Virus record (IMG/VR): IMGVR_UViG_3300044730_000684
Coordinates: 1-56,756 of that record
Length of the DNA: 56,756 bases
Direction: 5' to 3' (one strand)
Source: a virus
The position numbers were made by a program, and so were the translations under genes. The notes under the pieces are model-generated. The model searched no databases and was not told where the DNA came from. It was given only the letters and a program-made list of their open reading frames with translations. Below are positions 1 through 7,884 of the stretch, piece after piece; the first letter of the stretch is position 1; the number at the start of each line of letters is the position of its first letter.

Positions 1-105
1 TGTCGGTTACGAGCCTGACGGTATCGAGCCTGTCGCTCGCCAATGCGACCTTTACGTCCGCTACAATTACGACGCTGACTTCTACCTCGGCTGCGATTAC
101 GACCC
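1..105. repeat. terminal direct repeat, left copy
   Basis: These 105 bases are identical to 56652-56756 at the right end. The tail-fibre reading frame continues in phase when the two ends are joined through this repeat. This is the signature of a circular assembly opened at an arbitrary point (circularly permuted or circularised genome) rather than a physical phage end, because the repeat lies inside a gene. Confidence 0.95.
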
Positions 106-287
106 TTTCGGGAACCACGCTGTCGTATGGCAGTTCGTCTATTACGAATCTGTCCTTGGGAAGCCTTGTGATCAGTTCGACGACGCTGGTTGCGAACCTA
201 AATGCTGATTTGCTGGACGGGCAATCAGGAAGTTATTATCTCGATCTGGCTAATGCCACAGGAACCCTTAGCGGGGGAGCTTACTAA
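1..287 (+). CDS. tail fibre protein, C-terminal part (continues from 54281 across the ends)
   Basis: This is the last 95 or so codons of the fibre gene that starts at 54281. With the 105-base end repeat merged, the joined gene is 2,658 nt (885 residues). The part seen here is Ser/Thr-rich with short TxTxL-type repeats. It ends with a NADLLDG motif followed by GTLSGGAY, a C-terminal pattern common in phage fibre and appendage proteins. The stop TAA at 285-287 shares its last A with the ATG of the next gene, so the two are translationally coupled. The role is host adhesion or fibre structure, inferred from composition and neighbours. Confidence 0.85.
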   Translation, partial: SVTSLTVSSLSLANATFTSATITTLTSTSAAITTLSGTTLSYGSSSITNLSLGSLVISSTTLVANLNADLLDGQSGSYYLDLANATGTLSGGAY

Positions 288-2419
288 TGCCTACTATTCT
301 TACTAAGCGAAGCAACACTCCGGGCGCGGTCCCGGCAACGGCAAACTTGACGAATGCGGCGGGAGGCGCAGAACTTGCTGTCAATACGGCAGACAAGCGG
401 CTCTTTAGCATTAATTCAAGCAGCGCCATTATTGAAGTGGGCACGAACCCGTCAAGCCTGACTTGCGCGGATGCTTCGTTCACGGTTGCTCGTGTTGGCA
501 GTCTTACGATCAGCAGCTTGTCTCTGACCAATGTAACCGTAACTTCGGCTACGGTAACGACGCTGACTGGTACAAGCGCCAACATTACGAATATCTCTGG
601 CACTAGTTTGACTGTTAGCACCGCGACCCTCTCCGGCGGCACCGCCAACGGCGTGTTGTACTTGAACGGCAGCAAGGTGGCGACTTCGGGGAGTGCGCTG
701 ACGTTTGATGGGACTAATTTCGGCTTGGGGTTGACGCCTGCTAACTACGCGAATTACCGCAACCTTGCAATCAGCGGCACGACTGGCGCTAACATTGATA
801 TGCTGTCCGGCAGCACGAAAGTTGGCAATTTATTTAATGACGGGACGAATTTTTACGCATACAACGTCACCGCTGGGTCTTTGGTGTTTGGCGTCAACAA
901 CACCGAACAAATGCGCCTTACCTCGACGGGGTTGGGCATCGGGACGAGTTCGCCTGCTGCAAAGTTGGATGTATCTGGTACTGCGTTTTTTGGAGCCGCA
1001 ACAACAAAACTAAAAACTTATTCAGATGCTTCATACAGTGGCATCTTTAATGGCGCATCCCTCGGGGCAGCAGAATCCTTCTACATGGGTGCTGGGGCAT
1101 TGTTTTTTGTTGGTGGCGGCTCCGAGCGGATGCGCCTTGACTCCTCCGGCAACCTCGGTCTGGGCGTAACGCCGAGTGCGTGGGACAGCAGTTGGAAAAC
1201 CCTTGAGTTGCAGGGCGGCTTTGTCGGCGGTGGCGCAACATCGTATATAGAATTTGGACAAAACAATTTCTACGACGGCGCGTTTAAGTACAAAACAACA
1301 GGCGCTGCTAGTCTTTACGAGCAAAATACTGGGTCGCACCGCTGGTTCACCGCCCCCTCCGGCACCGCAGGCAACACCATCTCGTTCACGCAGGCGATGA
1401 CGCTTGATGCGAGTGGGAATTTGTTAGTTGGCGCGACATCAGCGGCAAGTACAGAGCGTCTTAATGTTGTTGGCGGTATTGGAATTCGTATTAACGAAGA
1501 CGGGTCAGGCACTAAAGTATTGTCATTGAGAAGTGATTTTGCCGGTGCTGGCCCTGCCGTTAACGTACCCACAAACCACCCGCTGCTCTTTCAAACCAAC
1601 AACACCGAACGCGCACGCATCACGAGCGGGGGGGATTTTGGGATTGGGACGACTTCGCCTGTATCAAGGCTGCACGTTGCTGGAAACATTTACGCGCAAA
1701 ACTCTGGCGCAGATACAAAGATTGACGTTATTGCCCCATCAGATTCTTACGCACAATATGTGCGGTGGGCGGTTACGGGCGTTCGCAATAATGGAATTTT
1801 AGGCTTCCCTGCTGGAAGTGCTGACTTGGTATTCCGCAACGGCGGCGATACGTTTAGCAATGGCACGGAGAGATTCCGCGTCACGAGCGGGGGGGATTTT
1901 TTAGTTGCAAAAACTGGTAACGACCCAGAGGTAGGTGTAGGTGCGATTTTAAGTTCAGGGGGGTTTATTTCTTCGGTTAGATCAGGTACCGACTCAACCA
2001 CTCAGTCGTATCTTCTTTACTCAACAGGCGCATCTGCTTATCGTTTTTACGTCAATATGGCTGGTACTGTTTTCGCAACCAACACATCAATTAGTGCAAT
2101 TTCAGACGAACGATTAAAAGAAAACATTTGCGATTTGGATATAGGACTTGATGCGGTCATGGCATTAAAGCCGCGCAAGTTTGATTGGAAAGAAGGCAAA
2201 GGCGCGAACATAAAAGATGCGCGTGGTTTTATCGCTCAAGAGTTTGAGCAAGTATTCCCAGACCTTGTTGACGAGTGGCGCGATCCTGCACCGGAAGGCG
2301 AGGAACCGTACAAGTCTGTGCGACAGGATTTGATTCCCGTGCTGGTCAAGGCCATCCAAGAACAGCAAGCAATGATTAACGATCTAAAGGCGAAAGTCGC
2401 CGCATTGGAGAGTAAGTAA
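287..2419 (+). CDS. tail spike/fibre with C-terminal S74 chaperone domain
   Basis: A 710-residue structural protein. The N-terminal 120 residues are Ser/Thr repeats resembling the end of the preceding fibre. The middle (about 200-560) has repeated blocks of the form RxxSxGxxGIGTxSP, a known phage fibre module. The last 110 residues match a peptidase S74/intramolecular chaperone domain: SDERLKENI at about 606, then a long region ending in the coiled coil QEQQAMINDLKAKVAALESK. In S74 proteins this domain trimerises the fibre and then cleaves itself off at the Ser before DERLK. Expected role: a receptor-binding trimer that matures by self-cleavage. The start is the ATG overlapping the previous stop (TAATG). 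Confidence 0.88.
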   Translation: MPTILTKRSNTPGAVPATANLTNAAGGAELAVNTADKRLFSINSSSAIIEVGTNPSSLTCADASFTVARVGSLTISSLSLTNVTVTSATVTTLTGTSANITNISGTSLTVSTATLSGGTANGVLYLNGSKVATSGSALTFDGTNFGLGLTPANYANYRNLAISGTTGANIDMLSGSTKVGNLFNDGTNFYAYNVTAGSLVFGVNNTEQMRLTSTGLGIGTSSPAAKLDVSGTAFFGAATTKLKTYSDASYSGIFNGASLGAAESFYMGAGALFFVGGGSERMRLDSSGNLGLGVTPSAWDSSWKTLELQGGFVGGGATSYIEFGQNNFYDGAFKYKTTGAASLYEQNTGSHRWFTAPSGTAGNTISFTQAMTLDASGNLLVGATSAASTERLNVVGGIGIRINEDGSGTKVLSLRSDFAGAGPAVNVPTNHPLLFQTNNTERARITSGGDFGIGTTSPVSRLHVAGNIYAQNSGADTKIDVIAPSDSYAQYVRWAVTGVRNNGILGFPAGSADLVFRNGGDTFSNGTERFRVTSGGDFLVAKTGNDPEVGVGAILSSGGFISSVRSGTDSTTQSYLLYSTGASAYRFYVNMAGTVFATNTSISAISDERLKENICDLDIGLDAVMALKPRKFDWKEGKGANIKDARGFIAQEFEQVFPDLVDEWRDPAPEGEEPYKSVRQDLIPVLVKAIQEQQAMINDLKAKVAALESK

Positions 2420-2580
2420 TGTCCGACGCAAAGTTAGAAATGACGCTTGAAGAAGCCGTCGCCATCGTGAATCTGCTGGGTAGCCTCCCGACGAGTCAAG
2501 GCGGGTTCCCGCTCTGGCAGAAACTGAAGGCGCAGGTGGAGGCGCAGTTGCCAAAGCCGGAAGAGGTGGTCAAGCAATGA
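2419..2580 (+). CDS. small hypothetical protein, 53 aa
   Basis: Begins MSDAKLEMTLEEAVAIV and ends EEVVKQ. The ATG at 2419 overlaps the stop of the spike gene (TAATG), and its TGA overlaps the next start (ATGA), so it belongs to a tightly coupled string. It is an acidic, amphipathic helical protein with no membrane segment. Its place between the spike and the membrane/lysis genes suggests a late accessory role. I do not recognise a family. Confidence 0.72.
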   Translation: MSDAKLEMTLEEAVAIVNLLGSLPTSQGGFPLWQKLKAQVEAQLPKPEEVVKQ

Positions 2581-2858
2581 CCATCAACGTCGCGTTTCTC
2601 CTAATCTTCCTAGCCCTTCAAGTGTTGGACATATGGACGACGCTCAAGGCTTTGAAGTTAGGAGGACGCGAGGTGAACCCAGTCTTGGCGAAGTTGTTTG
2701 AGAAATTTGATCCTTTAGCCACGATGGTGATGGTCAAACTCGCCGGGGTCTGGGCGCTGTGGTACGTCGATTTGTATGTCCTGACCGGCATCATGTGTGC
2801 GGTGTACTTGTGGGTCGTAGATCGGAACTTGGCCGTCGTTAAGAAGTTGCAGAAATGA
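2577..2858 (+). CDS. membrane protein, DUF5658-like (lysis cassette)
   Basis: 93 residues with hydrophobic segments at about 3-18, 47-62 and 66-84. The motif LDIWTTLKAL, then GGREVNPVLAKLF, resembles the DUF5658 family of small membrane proteins (from memory). The start is coupled to the previous gene by ATGA and its stop overlaps the next ATG. It lies upstream of two more membrane proteins, a holin and an endolysin, so a part in lysis or membrane modification is plausible but not shown. Confidence 0.72.
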   Translation: MTINVAFLLIFLALQVLDIWTTLKALKLGGREVNPVLAKLFEKFDPLATMVMVKLAGVWALWYVDLYVLTGIMCAVYLWVVDRNLAVVKKLQK

Positions 2859-3034
2859 CGGTCGAAGCCAAAGACCTGAAGTTGCTAAAGAGTGACTACA
2901 CCCACCGGATCAAGTCGGTCGGGGACAGGGTAAGGGGCTTGGAGCGTAGGCTCGACTGGGTTGAGAAGTTGTTGTGGTTATCGGCGGGAGCCGTCATCAG
3001 TTGGTTGGTGTCGATTGTGCTACGGAGTGTGTGA
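2855..3034 (+). CDS. small membrane-anchored protein, 59 aa
   Basis: The charged N-terminal 40 residues (heptad-like, with KSVGDRVRGLERRLDWVEKLL) are followed by one hydrophobic segment (LWLSAGAVISWLVSIVL) and a short basic end. It therefore looks like a C-terminally anchored coiled-coil protein. ATGA overlap with the gene before and TGATG overlap with the gene after. Its place in the lysis cluster suggests a holin partner or spanin-like subunit. This is inference. Confidence 0.72.
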   Translation: MTVEAKDLKLLKSDYTHRIKSVGDRVRGLERRLDWVEKLLWLSAGAVISWLVSIVLRSV

Positions 3035-3261
3035 TGGAAGACGGGCAGATTTTATTCAACATCATTATCGGAATCGCTGGGCTTTTCGGCGGTTGGATTC
3101 TGAATAACATCTCCCGTTCTATTGAGCGTCTGGACAAGGACGTTCGTGCGATGCCGTTGACCTACGTGACCCGTGCGGATTACCGCGCTGACATTGAAGA
3201 AATCAAAGCGATGCTGATGCGGATCAACGACAAGCTTGATGCCAAGGCGGATAAGGAGTAA
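3034..3261 (+). CDS. small N-terminally membrane-anchored coiled-coil protein
   Basis: 75 residues starting MEDGQILFN. Residues 7-24 form one transmembrane helix with Gly/Ile (IIIGIAGLFGGWIL), followed by about 50 charged residues with heptads (IERLDKDVRAM, IEEIKAMLMRINDKLDAK). The topology resembles small phage membrane proteins placed before holins, including inner-membrane spanin types, but no spanin partner is evident. I chose the ATG that overlaps the upstream TGA (TGATG) because longer readings would run into the previous gene without a Shine-Dalgarno site. Confidence 0.7.
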   Translation: MEDGQILFNIIIGIAGLFGGWILNNISRSIERLDKDVRAMPLTYVTRADYRADIEEIKAMLMRINDKLDAKADKE

Positions 3262-3264
3262 CCG

Positions 3265-3810
3265 ATGCCCCTCCCTGCTGCACTCCTGCCTTTGATAAAG
3301 CCGCTCCTTTCGAACGGTTTAAATCTCGTGGCGAACGCCGTTTCCGCGAAGGGCAAGCAATGGGTTGAGAATAAACTCGGCGTTGAGTTAAAGCCGGATA
3401 TGTCCTCTGAAGACTTGGCCAAGGTTCAAATGGCCCAGATGGAGCATGAAGAAGAACTGCTTCGGCTACGCATTGAAGAGGACAAGTTGGATTTGGCCAA
3501 GACGGAACTTTTCCTCAAGGACGTAGACTCGGCGCGGGATCGTGAGACAGCAATTGCCACCTCGGACAAAGCACCGCTGCTCAACAAGATTGTCACGCCT
3601 GTCCTTGCCCTTTCCATCCTGCTGCTGACTTTCATTCTTTTTGGTGTTGTGATGTTCGACAACACTCCGGTTGAGTCCAGCCGCAAAGATATTCTGATCT
3701 ACATTCTCGGGGTCTTGTCTGCGATCTCTACACAGATCGTGTCGTACTACTTCGGCTCCTCGCAGGGTAGTAAGGACAAGGCAGATCAGCTCAAGGAGGC
3801 GCTTAAATGA
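3265..3810 (+). CDS. holin, GTA-type 3TM family
   Basis: 181 residues. An amphipathic N-terminus (PLPAALLPLIKPLLSNGL) is followed by a charged helical middle (KVQMAQMEHEEELLRLRIEEDK) and a DSARDRE motif. Two strong hydrophobic segments follow (about 110-130 and 143-162), and the end is YYFGSSQGSKDKADQ. The SARxRE motif, the YYFGSS.GS end and the membrane helices match the three-TM holin family found in gene transfer agents and many phages. It would form the inner-membrane lesion that releases endolysin. The gene overlaps the endolysin start by ATGA, the expected order. Confidence 0.82.
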   Translation: MPLPAALLPLIKPLLSNGLNLVANAVSAKGKQWVENKLGVELKPDMSSEDLAKVQMAQMEHEEELLRLRIEEDKLDLAKTELFLKDVDSARDRETAIATSDKAPLLNKIVTPVLALSILLLTFILFGVVMFDNTPVESSRKDILIYILGVLSAISTQIVSYYFGSSQGSKDKADQLKEALK

Positions 3811-4172
3811 GTAACGTCTCCGAACAGGCTGGATTCTTGCTTGACATGTGTAAGCTGATTGAAAAGGCGACGGAACTTGGCTTCGTGGTGACGGGTGGCG
3901 AGTTGTACCGTACCCCCGAGCAGCAACAGATTCATGTTCGTGCCGGTCGTAGCAAAACGATGAATAGCCTGCATCTAAGCCGTCGAGCAGTAGATTTGAA
4001 CTTTTTTAAAGATGGCAAGTTGTGCTACGACAAGGCTGAGCTTGCCCCGCTTGGCGCTTATTGGGAAAGTTTGCACCCGCTTAATTCGTGGGGTGGGAAT
4101 GGAGTTCGCTTGGTCGATACTCCCCACTTCAGCCGGGGTATTGGTAAGCCGGAATGGCGGCGCGTTACTTAA
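3807..4172 (+). CDS. endolysin, M15-type D-Ala/L-Ala-D-Glu peptidase
   Basis: 121 residues, the usual size of phage M15C peptidases. It shows YRTPEQQ near 34-40, then SLH (54-56) and RRAVDLNFF (59-67), and DTPHFSR (104-110). By analogy with family M15, H56, D63 and H107 are the zinc ligands. It would cut peptide crosslinks of peptidoglycan after holin release. There is no signal peptide, consistent with holin-dependent export. It is directly coupled to the holin gene (ATGA). Confidence 0.92.
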   Translation: MSNVSEQAGFLLDMCKLIEKATELGFVVTGGELYRTPEQQQIHVRAGRSKTMNSLHLSRRAVDLNFFKDGKLCYDKAELAPLGAYWESLHPLNSWGGNGVRLVDTPHFSRGIGKPEWRRVT

Positions 4173-4184
4173 TTGGAGATTTAA

Positions 4185-4832
4185 ATGCCAGCCGCAATGA
4201 CCTTTACCAGTTTGCAGTCGGACATCCGCAACTACCTTGAGCGTGGTGGGGCAACGGACCCGATTGTCTTTGAACAGATTCCGCGTCTCATTACGCTGGC
4301 TGAGCGTCGGATTGCGCGTGAGCTGAAGATCCAGGGTTTTCAGAATGTGGTCACGATGACCATGCAGTCTGACGTTGCCGTGTATGCAAAGCCGGATCGG
4401 TGGCGCGATACCATCAGCATTAACTACGGCACCGGCACGGGCAACAACACGCGGGTTCAGGTCTATCCAAGATCGTATGAATATGTGCGTGAGTATTGGC
4501 CAAACGAAACCGAAACCGACCCGCCAAAGTTTTACGCTGACTACAATTACAACTACTGGATCTTTGCCCCAACGCCCGATGCGGCGTACCCGGTAGAGAT
4601 TCTGTATTACGAACTGCCGCCGCTGTTGGATGATACGAATCAGACCAACTGGTTGTCGGAGTACGCGCCCAACTTGTTGCTGTATGGGTCGCTTGTGGAG
4701 GCGACGCCGTTTGTAAAGGACGACCAGCGCGTACAGTTGTGGCAGTCCTACTACGACCGCGCTTTGGCGGCGTTGAATGGTGAAGACTTACAGAAGATCG
4801 TTGATCGGTCTACGAATCGTCGGGAGGCTTAA
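4185..4832 (+). CDS. head-tail adaptor (neck) protein
   Basis: 215 residues: N-terminal helices (LQSDIRNYLERGG, IPRLITLAERRIARELKIQGF) followed by a beta-rich middle and a helical end with LWQSYYDRALAAL. The IPxLIxLAExRIxRELKIxG pattern is typical of phage adaptor proteins that sit under the portal (gp6/gp4-like and SU10-type adaptors). Start ATG with a good GGAG site at 4175. Another adaptor-like gene lies at 52969, so this phage has two candidate neck layers. Confidence 0.72.
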   Translation: MPAAMTFTSLQSDIRNYLERGGATDPIVFEQIPRLITLAERRIARELKIQGFQNVVTMTMQSDVAVYAKPDRWRDTISINYGTGTGNNTRVQVYPRSYEYVREYWPNETETDPPKFYADYNYNYWIFAPTPDAAYPVEILYYELPPLLDDTNQTNWLSEYAPNLLLYGSLVEATPFVKDDQRVQLWQSYYDRALAALNGEDLQKIVDRSTNRREA

Positions 4833-4834
4833 CA

Positions 4835-6031
4835 GTGCCTAGCTTTACTCAAACTTTCGGCGGAACGAACATCTATCCAAGTGATGTCTCGTACCGTTAT
4901 GTGTCCCTGACGATTGATCAGGTGCTGGACTGGCCGCTAGAGACTGCGCCGTCAAATGATGTCGTGGCATCCATTATGGATGTTAATGCGACGACGACCA
5001 GCCTTGTCATTACGATGCCGGATGCGCGGGATGCAAGTACCGGCGAAACGGTGTTATTTAATAACGTCGGTTCTAACACCTTTACGGTCAAGACCAGCAC
5101 GGGCGTGCAAATTTGCGCACCCACTTCGGGCAGCACGTTTCAGATTTACCTGACGGACAACAGCACGGAGTCTGGAGCTTGGCGTTCGTTCCAATATGGT
5201 GCATCGGCTTCGGCTGCGAACGCGGCGGCACTTGCGGGTCTTGGGCTGAAGGCGATTGCGACGACGCTGAATCAGTCGGTTCCGGTCAGTACTTTTAGCA
5301 CCACCTACACCGCTGCCACGAGTGACCGTGCTAAGGCATTGGTATGGACGGGAGGCGCAGGGACTCTTGCGTTTGATACTGCCCCTACTCTGGGCAACGA
5401 CTGGTTTGTCAATGTCCGCAATAGCGGCACAGGCGATCTGACGCTAAACCCAAGCAGTTCAGAGACGATCAACGGTGAGCTGACTCTTGTGTTGTCTCCG
5501 GGTGACAGCGCGATTGTCGTTACAAACGGCGTACAGTTTTGGACGATTGGCTTTGGTCAGTCTGCTGTATACGCTTTTAGCTTGCTTCAGATTGATGTAT
5601 CGGGCAGTGGAAATTACACGCTGTCAATTGCGGAACTGAACAAGACGGCTTATGTGTTTACTGGCACGCTGACGGGTAATCGGGACATCATTGTTCCGAC
5701 CACGGTGCAGCAATACTGGGTCAGCAATCAAACCTCTGGGTCTTATACGCTTGGAATGCGTACATCTGGTCAAGCCAGCCCCGGTGTCACGGTAGCAGCC
5801 GGTGCCCGAGCCATTTTGTACTGCGACGGAACAGATGTGGTGGATGCCGACACGGCAACGATTGCCATTCCGGTTACCGTGGCTCAAGGCGGAACTGGCG
5901 CAACAACGGCTTCTGGAGCAAGAACCAACTTGGGCGCAACGTCGATTGGTAACGCGGTCTTTACGGCTGCGAGTACTTCTGCGGCGCAGATTGCGCTGGG
6001 TCTTGACCCGATTGAAGGCGGTAGTTACTGA
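4835..6031 (+). CDS. tail fibre/appendage protein
   Basis: 398 residues, beta-rich and poor in Cys. It begins with a recurring phage fibre N-terminus (SFTQTFGGTNIYPSDVSYR). The centre contains beta repeats, and the end has TVAQGGTGATTASGARTNLGATS and LGLDPIEGGSY, a module widespread in fibres and collar appendages. I use the GTG start at 4835 because GGGAGG lies eight bases upstream and the N-terminus fits. Expected role: virion-attached fibre or structure linking neck and adhesin. Its stop overlaps the next ATG (TGATG). Confidence 0.82.
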   Translation: MPSFTQTFGGTNIYPSDVSYRYVSLTIDQVLDWPLETAPSNDVVASIMDVNATTTSLVITMPDARDASTGETVLFNNVGSNTFTVKTSTGVQICAPTSGSTFQIYLTDNSTESGAWRSFQYGASASAANAAALAGLGLKAIATTLNQSVPVSTFSTTYTAATSDRAKALVWTGGAGTLAFDTAPTLGNDWFVNVRNSGTGDLTLNPSSSETINGELTLVLSPGDSAIVVTNGVQFWTIGFGQSAVYAFSLLQIDVSGSGNYTLSIAELNKTAYVFTGTLTGNRDIIVPTTVQQYWVSNQTSGSYTLGMRTSGQASPGVTVAAGARAILYCDGTDVVDADTATIAIPVTVAQGGTGATTASGARTNLGATSIGNAVFTAASTSAAQIALGLDPIEGGSY

Positions 6032-7641
6032 TGCCACTTCAGCCGGTCATCGTTCGCTCCGAACCCGGAATTAAGCGGGACGGAACGAAGTTTGAAGGTA
6101 ACTTTTATGTTGACGGGCAATGGGTCCGTTTTCAACGTGGGTTGCCGCGTAAGATCGGTGGGTATCGCGCACTCCAAGATCGACTGGATGGCATCGCCCG
6201 TGGCATGCACATTCACAATCATAATGGTTATACCTATGTCCACATAGGTACGGCAGCGGGCGTGTTTCGTTTTCGTCTCAGCCAGAACGGACAATCCAGC
6301 ATTGTTACCGATCGCACGTACAGCGGATACGTCGCCAACTCCGATAACCTTTGGCAGTTTGATGTGGCGTTTAACACCACAAACAGTCAGAACGAAATTT
6401 TGGCTCATGCAGCGCCAAACATCGAAGACATCTCTTCAGATGCTGCGGGTCAGCTTTATCAAGGTTTTGATAACGGAACGAGCGAGTTGGTCCCGGTTTC
6501 TGGCATTACCGTCTCTGGCGGTATCGTAGCCCTTGCTCCGTATGTGTTTGCGTATGGATCAGATGGCTTTATCCAATGGAGCCGCGCAGGGTACACGGAT
6601 GACTGGTCCGGCGGCGATGCTGGTGAGGCGCGTGTTACGAGTCAAAAAATCGTTAAAGGATTGCCTCTACGATCCGGTGCCGGTAACGCGCCATCTGGAC
6701 TTTTCTGGTCATTGGATTCAGTCATTCGTGCGACGTATGTTGGCGGTGCTGCTGTATTTCAGTTTGACACCATTACCTCGCAGTCAAGCATCCTCTCTTC
6801 GCAGAGCGTGATTGAGTACGACGGTATTTACTTCTGGTGCGGTGTTGACCGTTTCTTGATGTTTAACGGTGTCGTGCGTGAAGTGCCGAACTCGCTGAAC
6901 CTGAACTGGTTCTTCGATAACCTAAACTACTCTCAGCGCCAGAAAGTATTTGCTTTTAAGGTTCCGCGCTGGGGCGAAATCTGGTGGTGTTACCCGAGGG
7001 GTAATGCAACTGAGTGTACGCATGCCGTCATTTACAACGTTCGTGAGAATACGTGGTACGACACGGAACTCCCGAACGGCGGACGCTCTGCGGGTCAATA
7101 TGCGCAGGTGTTTAGTTCACCCCTCGTAGTAGGTGTGATTGATACCGAAACGGTTCAATTCCGTGGAACGCAAGATACAGAGCGTCGCGTAACAGAAGAC
7201 GATCAACCGCGAATCATTAATGACCCAAAAGGTTATGTGGTTTGGCAGCATGAATACGGAACGGATGAAATTAATGGCGACAGGATTCGCCCCATACAGT
7301 CTTACTTTGAAACGGCGGATATGTCTTTGGTTGCGGCACCTGAGCCACAAAACATGGCTGTTCGTGTTGAGTACATGGAGCCAGATTTTGTTCAGTCTGG
7401 AAACATGACCGTACAAGTTACGGGTAGAGCAAATGCTAAAGCAGGCGAAGTAACAAGCGATCCTCAAACAATTTATGCAACGCTAACGGATCGTCAGCAG
7501 CAGCTTGTCTACTTCCGCGAGATTCGTCGAGAAATGCGCTTTCGATTTGAGAGCAACACGGTTGGCGGGAACTACCAGATGGGGCAGATCATTGCCCATA
7601 TCGAACCGGCTACGGGTACGGTCCTTGGAGAGAATCCATGA
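6031..7641 (+). CDS. tail tube/hub closure protein, P22 gp10-like
   Basis: 536 residues with a repeated beta-propeller look: LPRKIGGYRAL, GTAAGVFRF, NEILAHAAPNIED, FAYGSDGFIQWS, IEYDGIYFWCGVDRFLMFNGVVREV. It begins IVRSEPGIKRDGTKFEG, a start I recall from uncultured podovirus neck proteins. P22 gp10 (packaged-DNA stabilisation/tail tube) has this kind of repeated fold. It lies between an adaptor and fibre gene on one side and internal virion proteins on the other, which fits a tail-hub role. It could also be a different tail-tip beta-propeller. The assignment rests on pattern, not alignment. Confidence 0.6.
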   Translation: MPLQPVIVRSEPGIKRDGTKFEGNFYVDGQWVRFQRGLPRKIGGYRALQDRLDGIARGMHIHNHNGYTYVHIGTAAGVFRFRLSQNGQSSIVTDRTYSGYVANSDNLWQFDVAFNTTNSQNEILAHAAPNIEDISSDAAGQLYQGFDNGTSELVPVSGITVSGGIVALAPYVFAYGSDGFIQWSRAGYTDDWSGGDAGEARVTSQKIVKGLPLRSGAGNAPSGLFWSLDSVIRATYVGGAAVFQFDTITSQSSILSSQSVIEYDGIYFWCGVDRFLMFNGVVREVPNSLNLNWFFDNLNYSQRQKVFAFKVPRWGEIWWCYPRGNATECTHAVIYNVRENTWYDTELPNGGRSAGQYAQVFSSPLVVGVIDTETVQFRGTQDTERRVTEDDQPRIINDPKGYVVWQHEYGTDEINGDRIRPIQSYFETADMSLVAAPEPQNMAVRVEYMEPDFVQSGNMTVQVTGRANAKAGEVTSDPQTIYATLTDRQQQLVYFREIRREMRFRFESNTVGGNYQMGQIIAHIEPATGTVLGENP

Positions 7642-7877
7642 GAACGCATCGCATCGTAGACCCGCGTGGAATGGACATTCAGTATTGGGCGGATACACTC
7701 TGCTTGGATCTGGACGAGTATGCGGTCATTCCGCAACTTTACGATAAGAACAGATGGCAAGATTGGGCGGCGGGTTTAGTAAGTATTAATGGCATCTCGC
7801 AGTTGAATCCGCCGTCGCCTTATCAGTTTGACGACTGGCGTGAGTGGGCGCTTCGCTTTTATCAAGTTTTGGACTAG
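7638..7877 (+). CDS. small hypothetical virion-region protein, 79 aa
   Basis: Begins MRTHRIVDPRGMDIQYW, is rich in Trp, Asp and Tyr and has no membrane segment. Coupled to the upstream gene through ATGA. The acidic aromatic composition and its place between the tail-hub gene and the coiled-coil structural gene suggest a small structural subunit or assembly factor. No family recognised. Confidence 0.7.
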   Translation: MRTHRIVDPRGMDIQYWADTLCLDLDEYAVIPQLYDKNRWQDWAAGLVSINGISQLNPPSPYQFDDWREWALRFYQVLD

Positions 7878-7884
7878 GTGAACT

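Noticed and set aside
268-675. 135-codon frame on the minus strand over the fibre end and spike start
   Set aside because: Antisense of a repeat-rich coding region, Val/Leu-rich by codon complement, no ribosome site.
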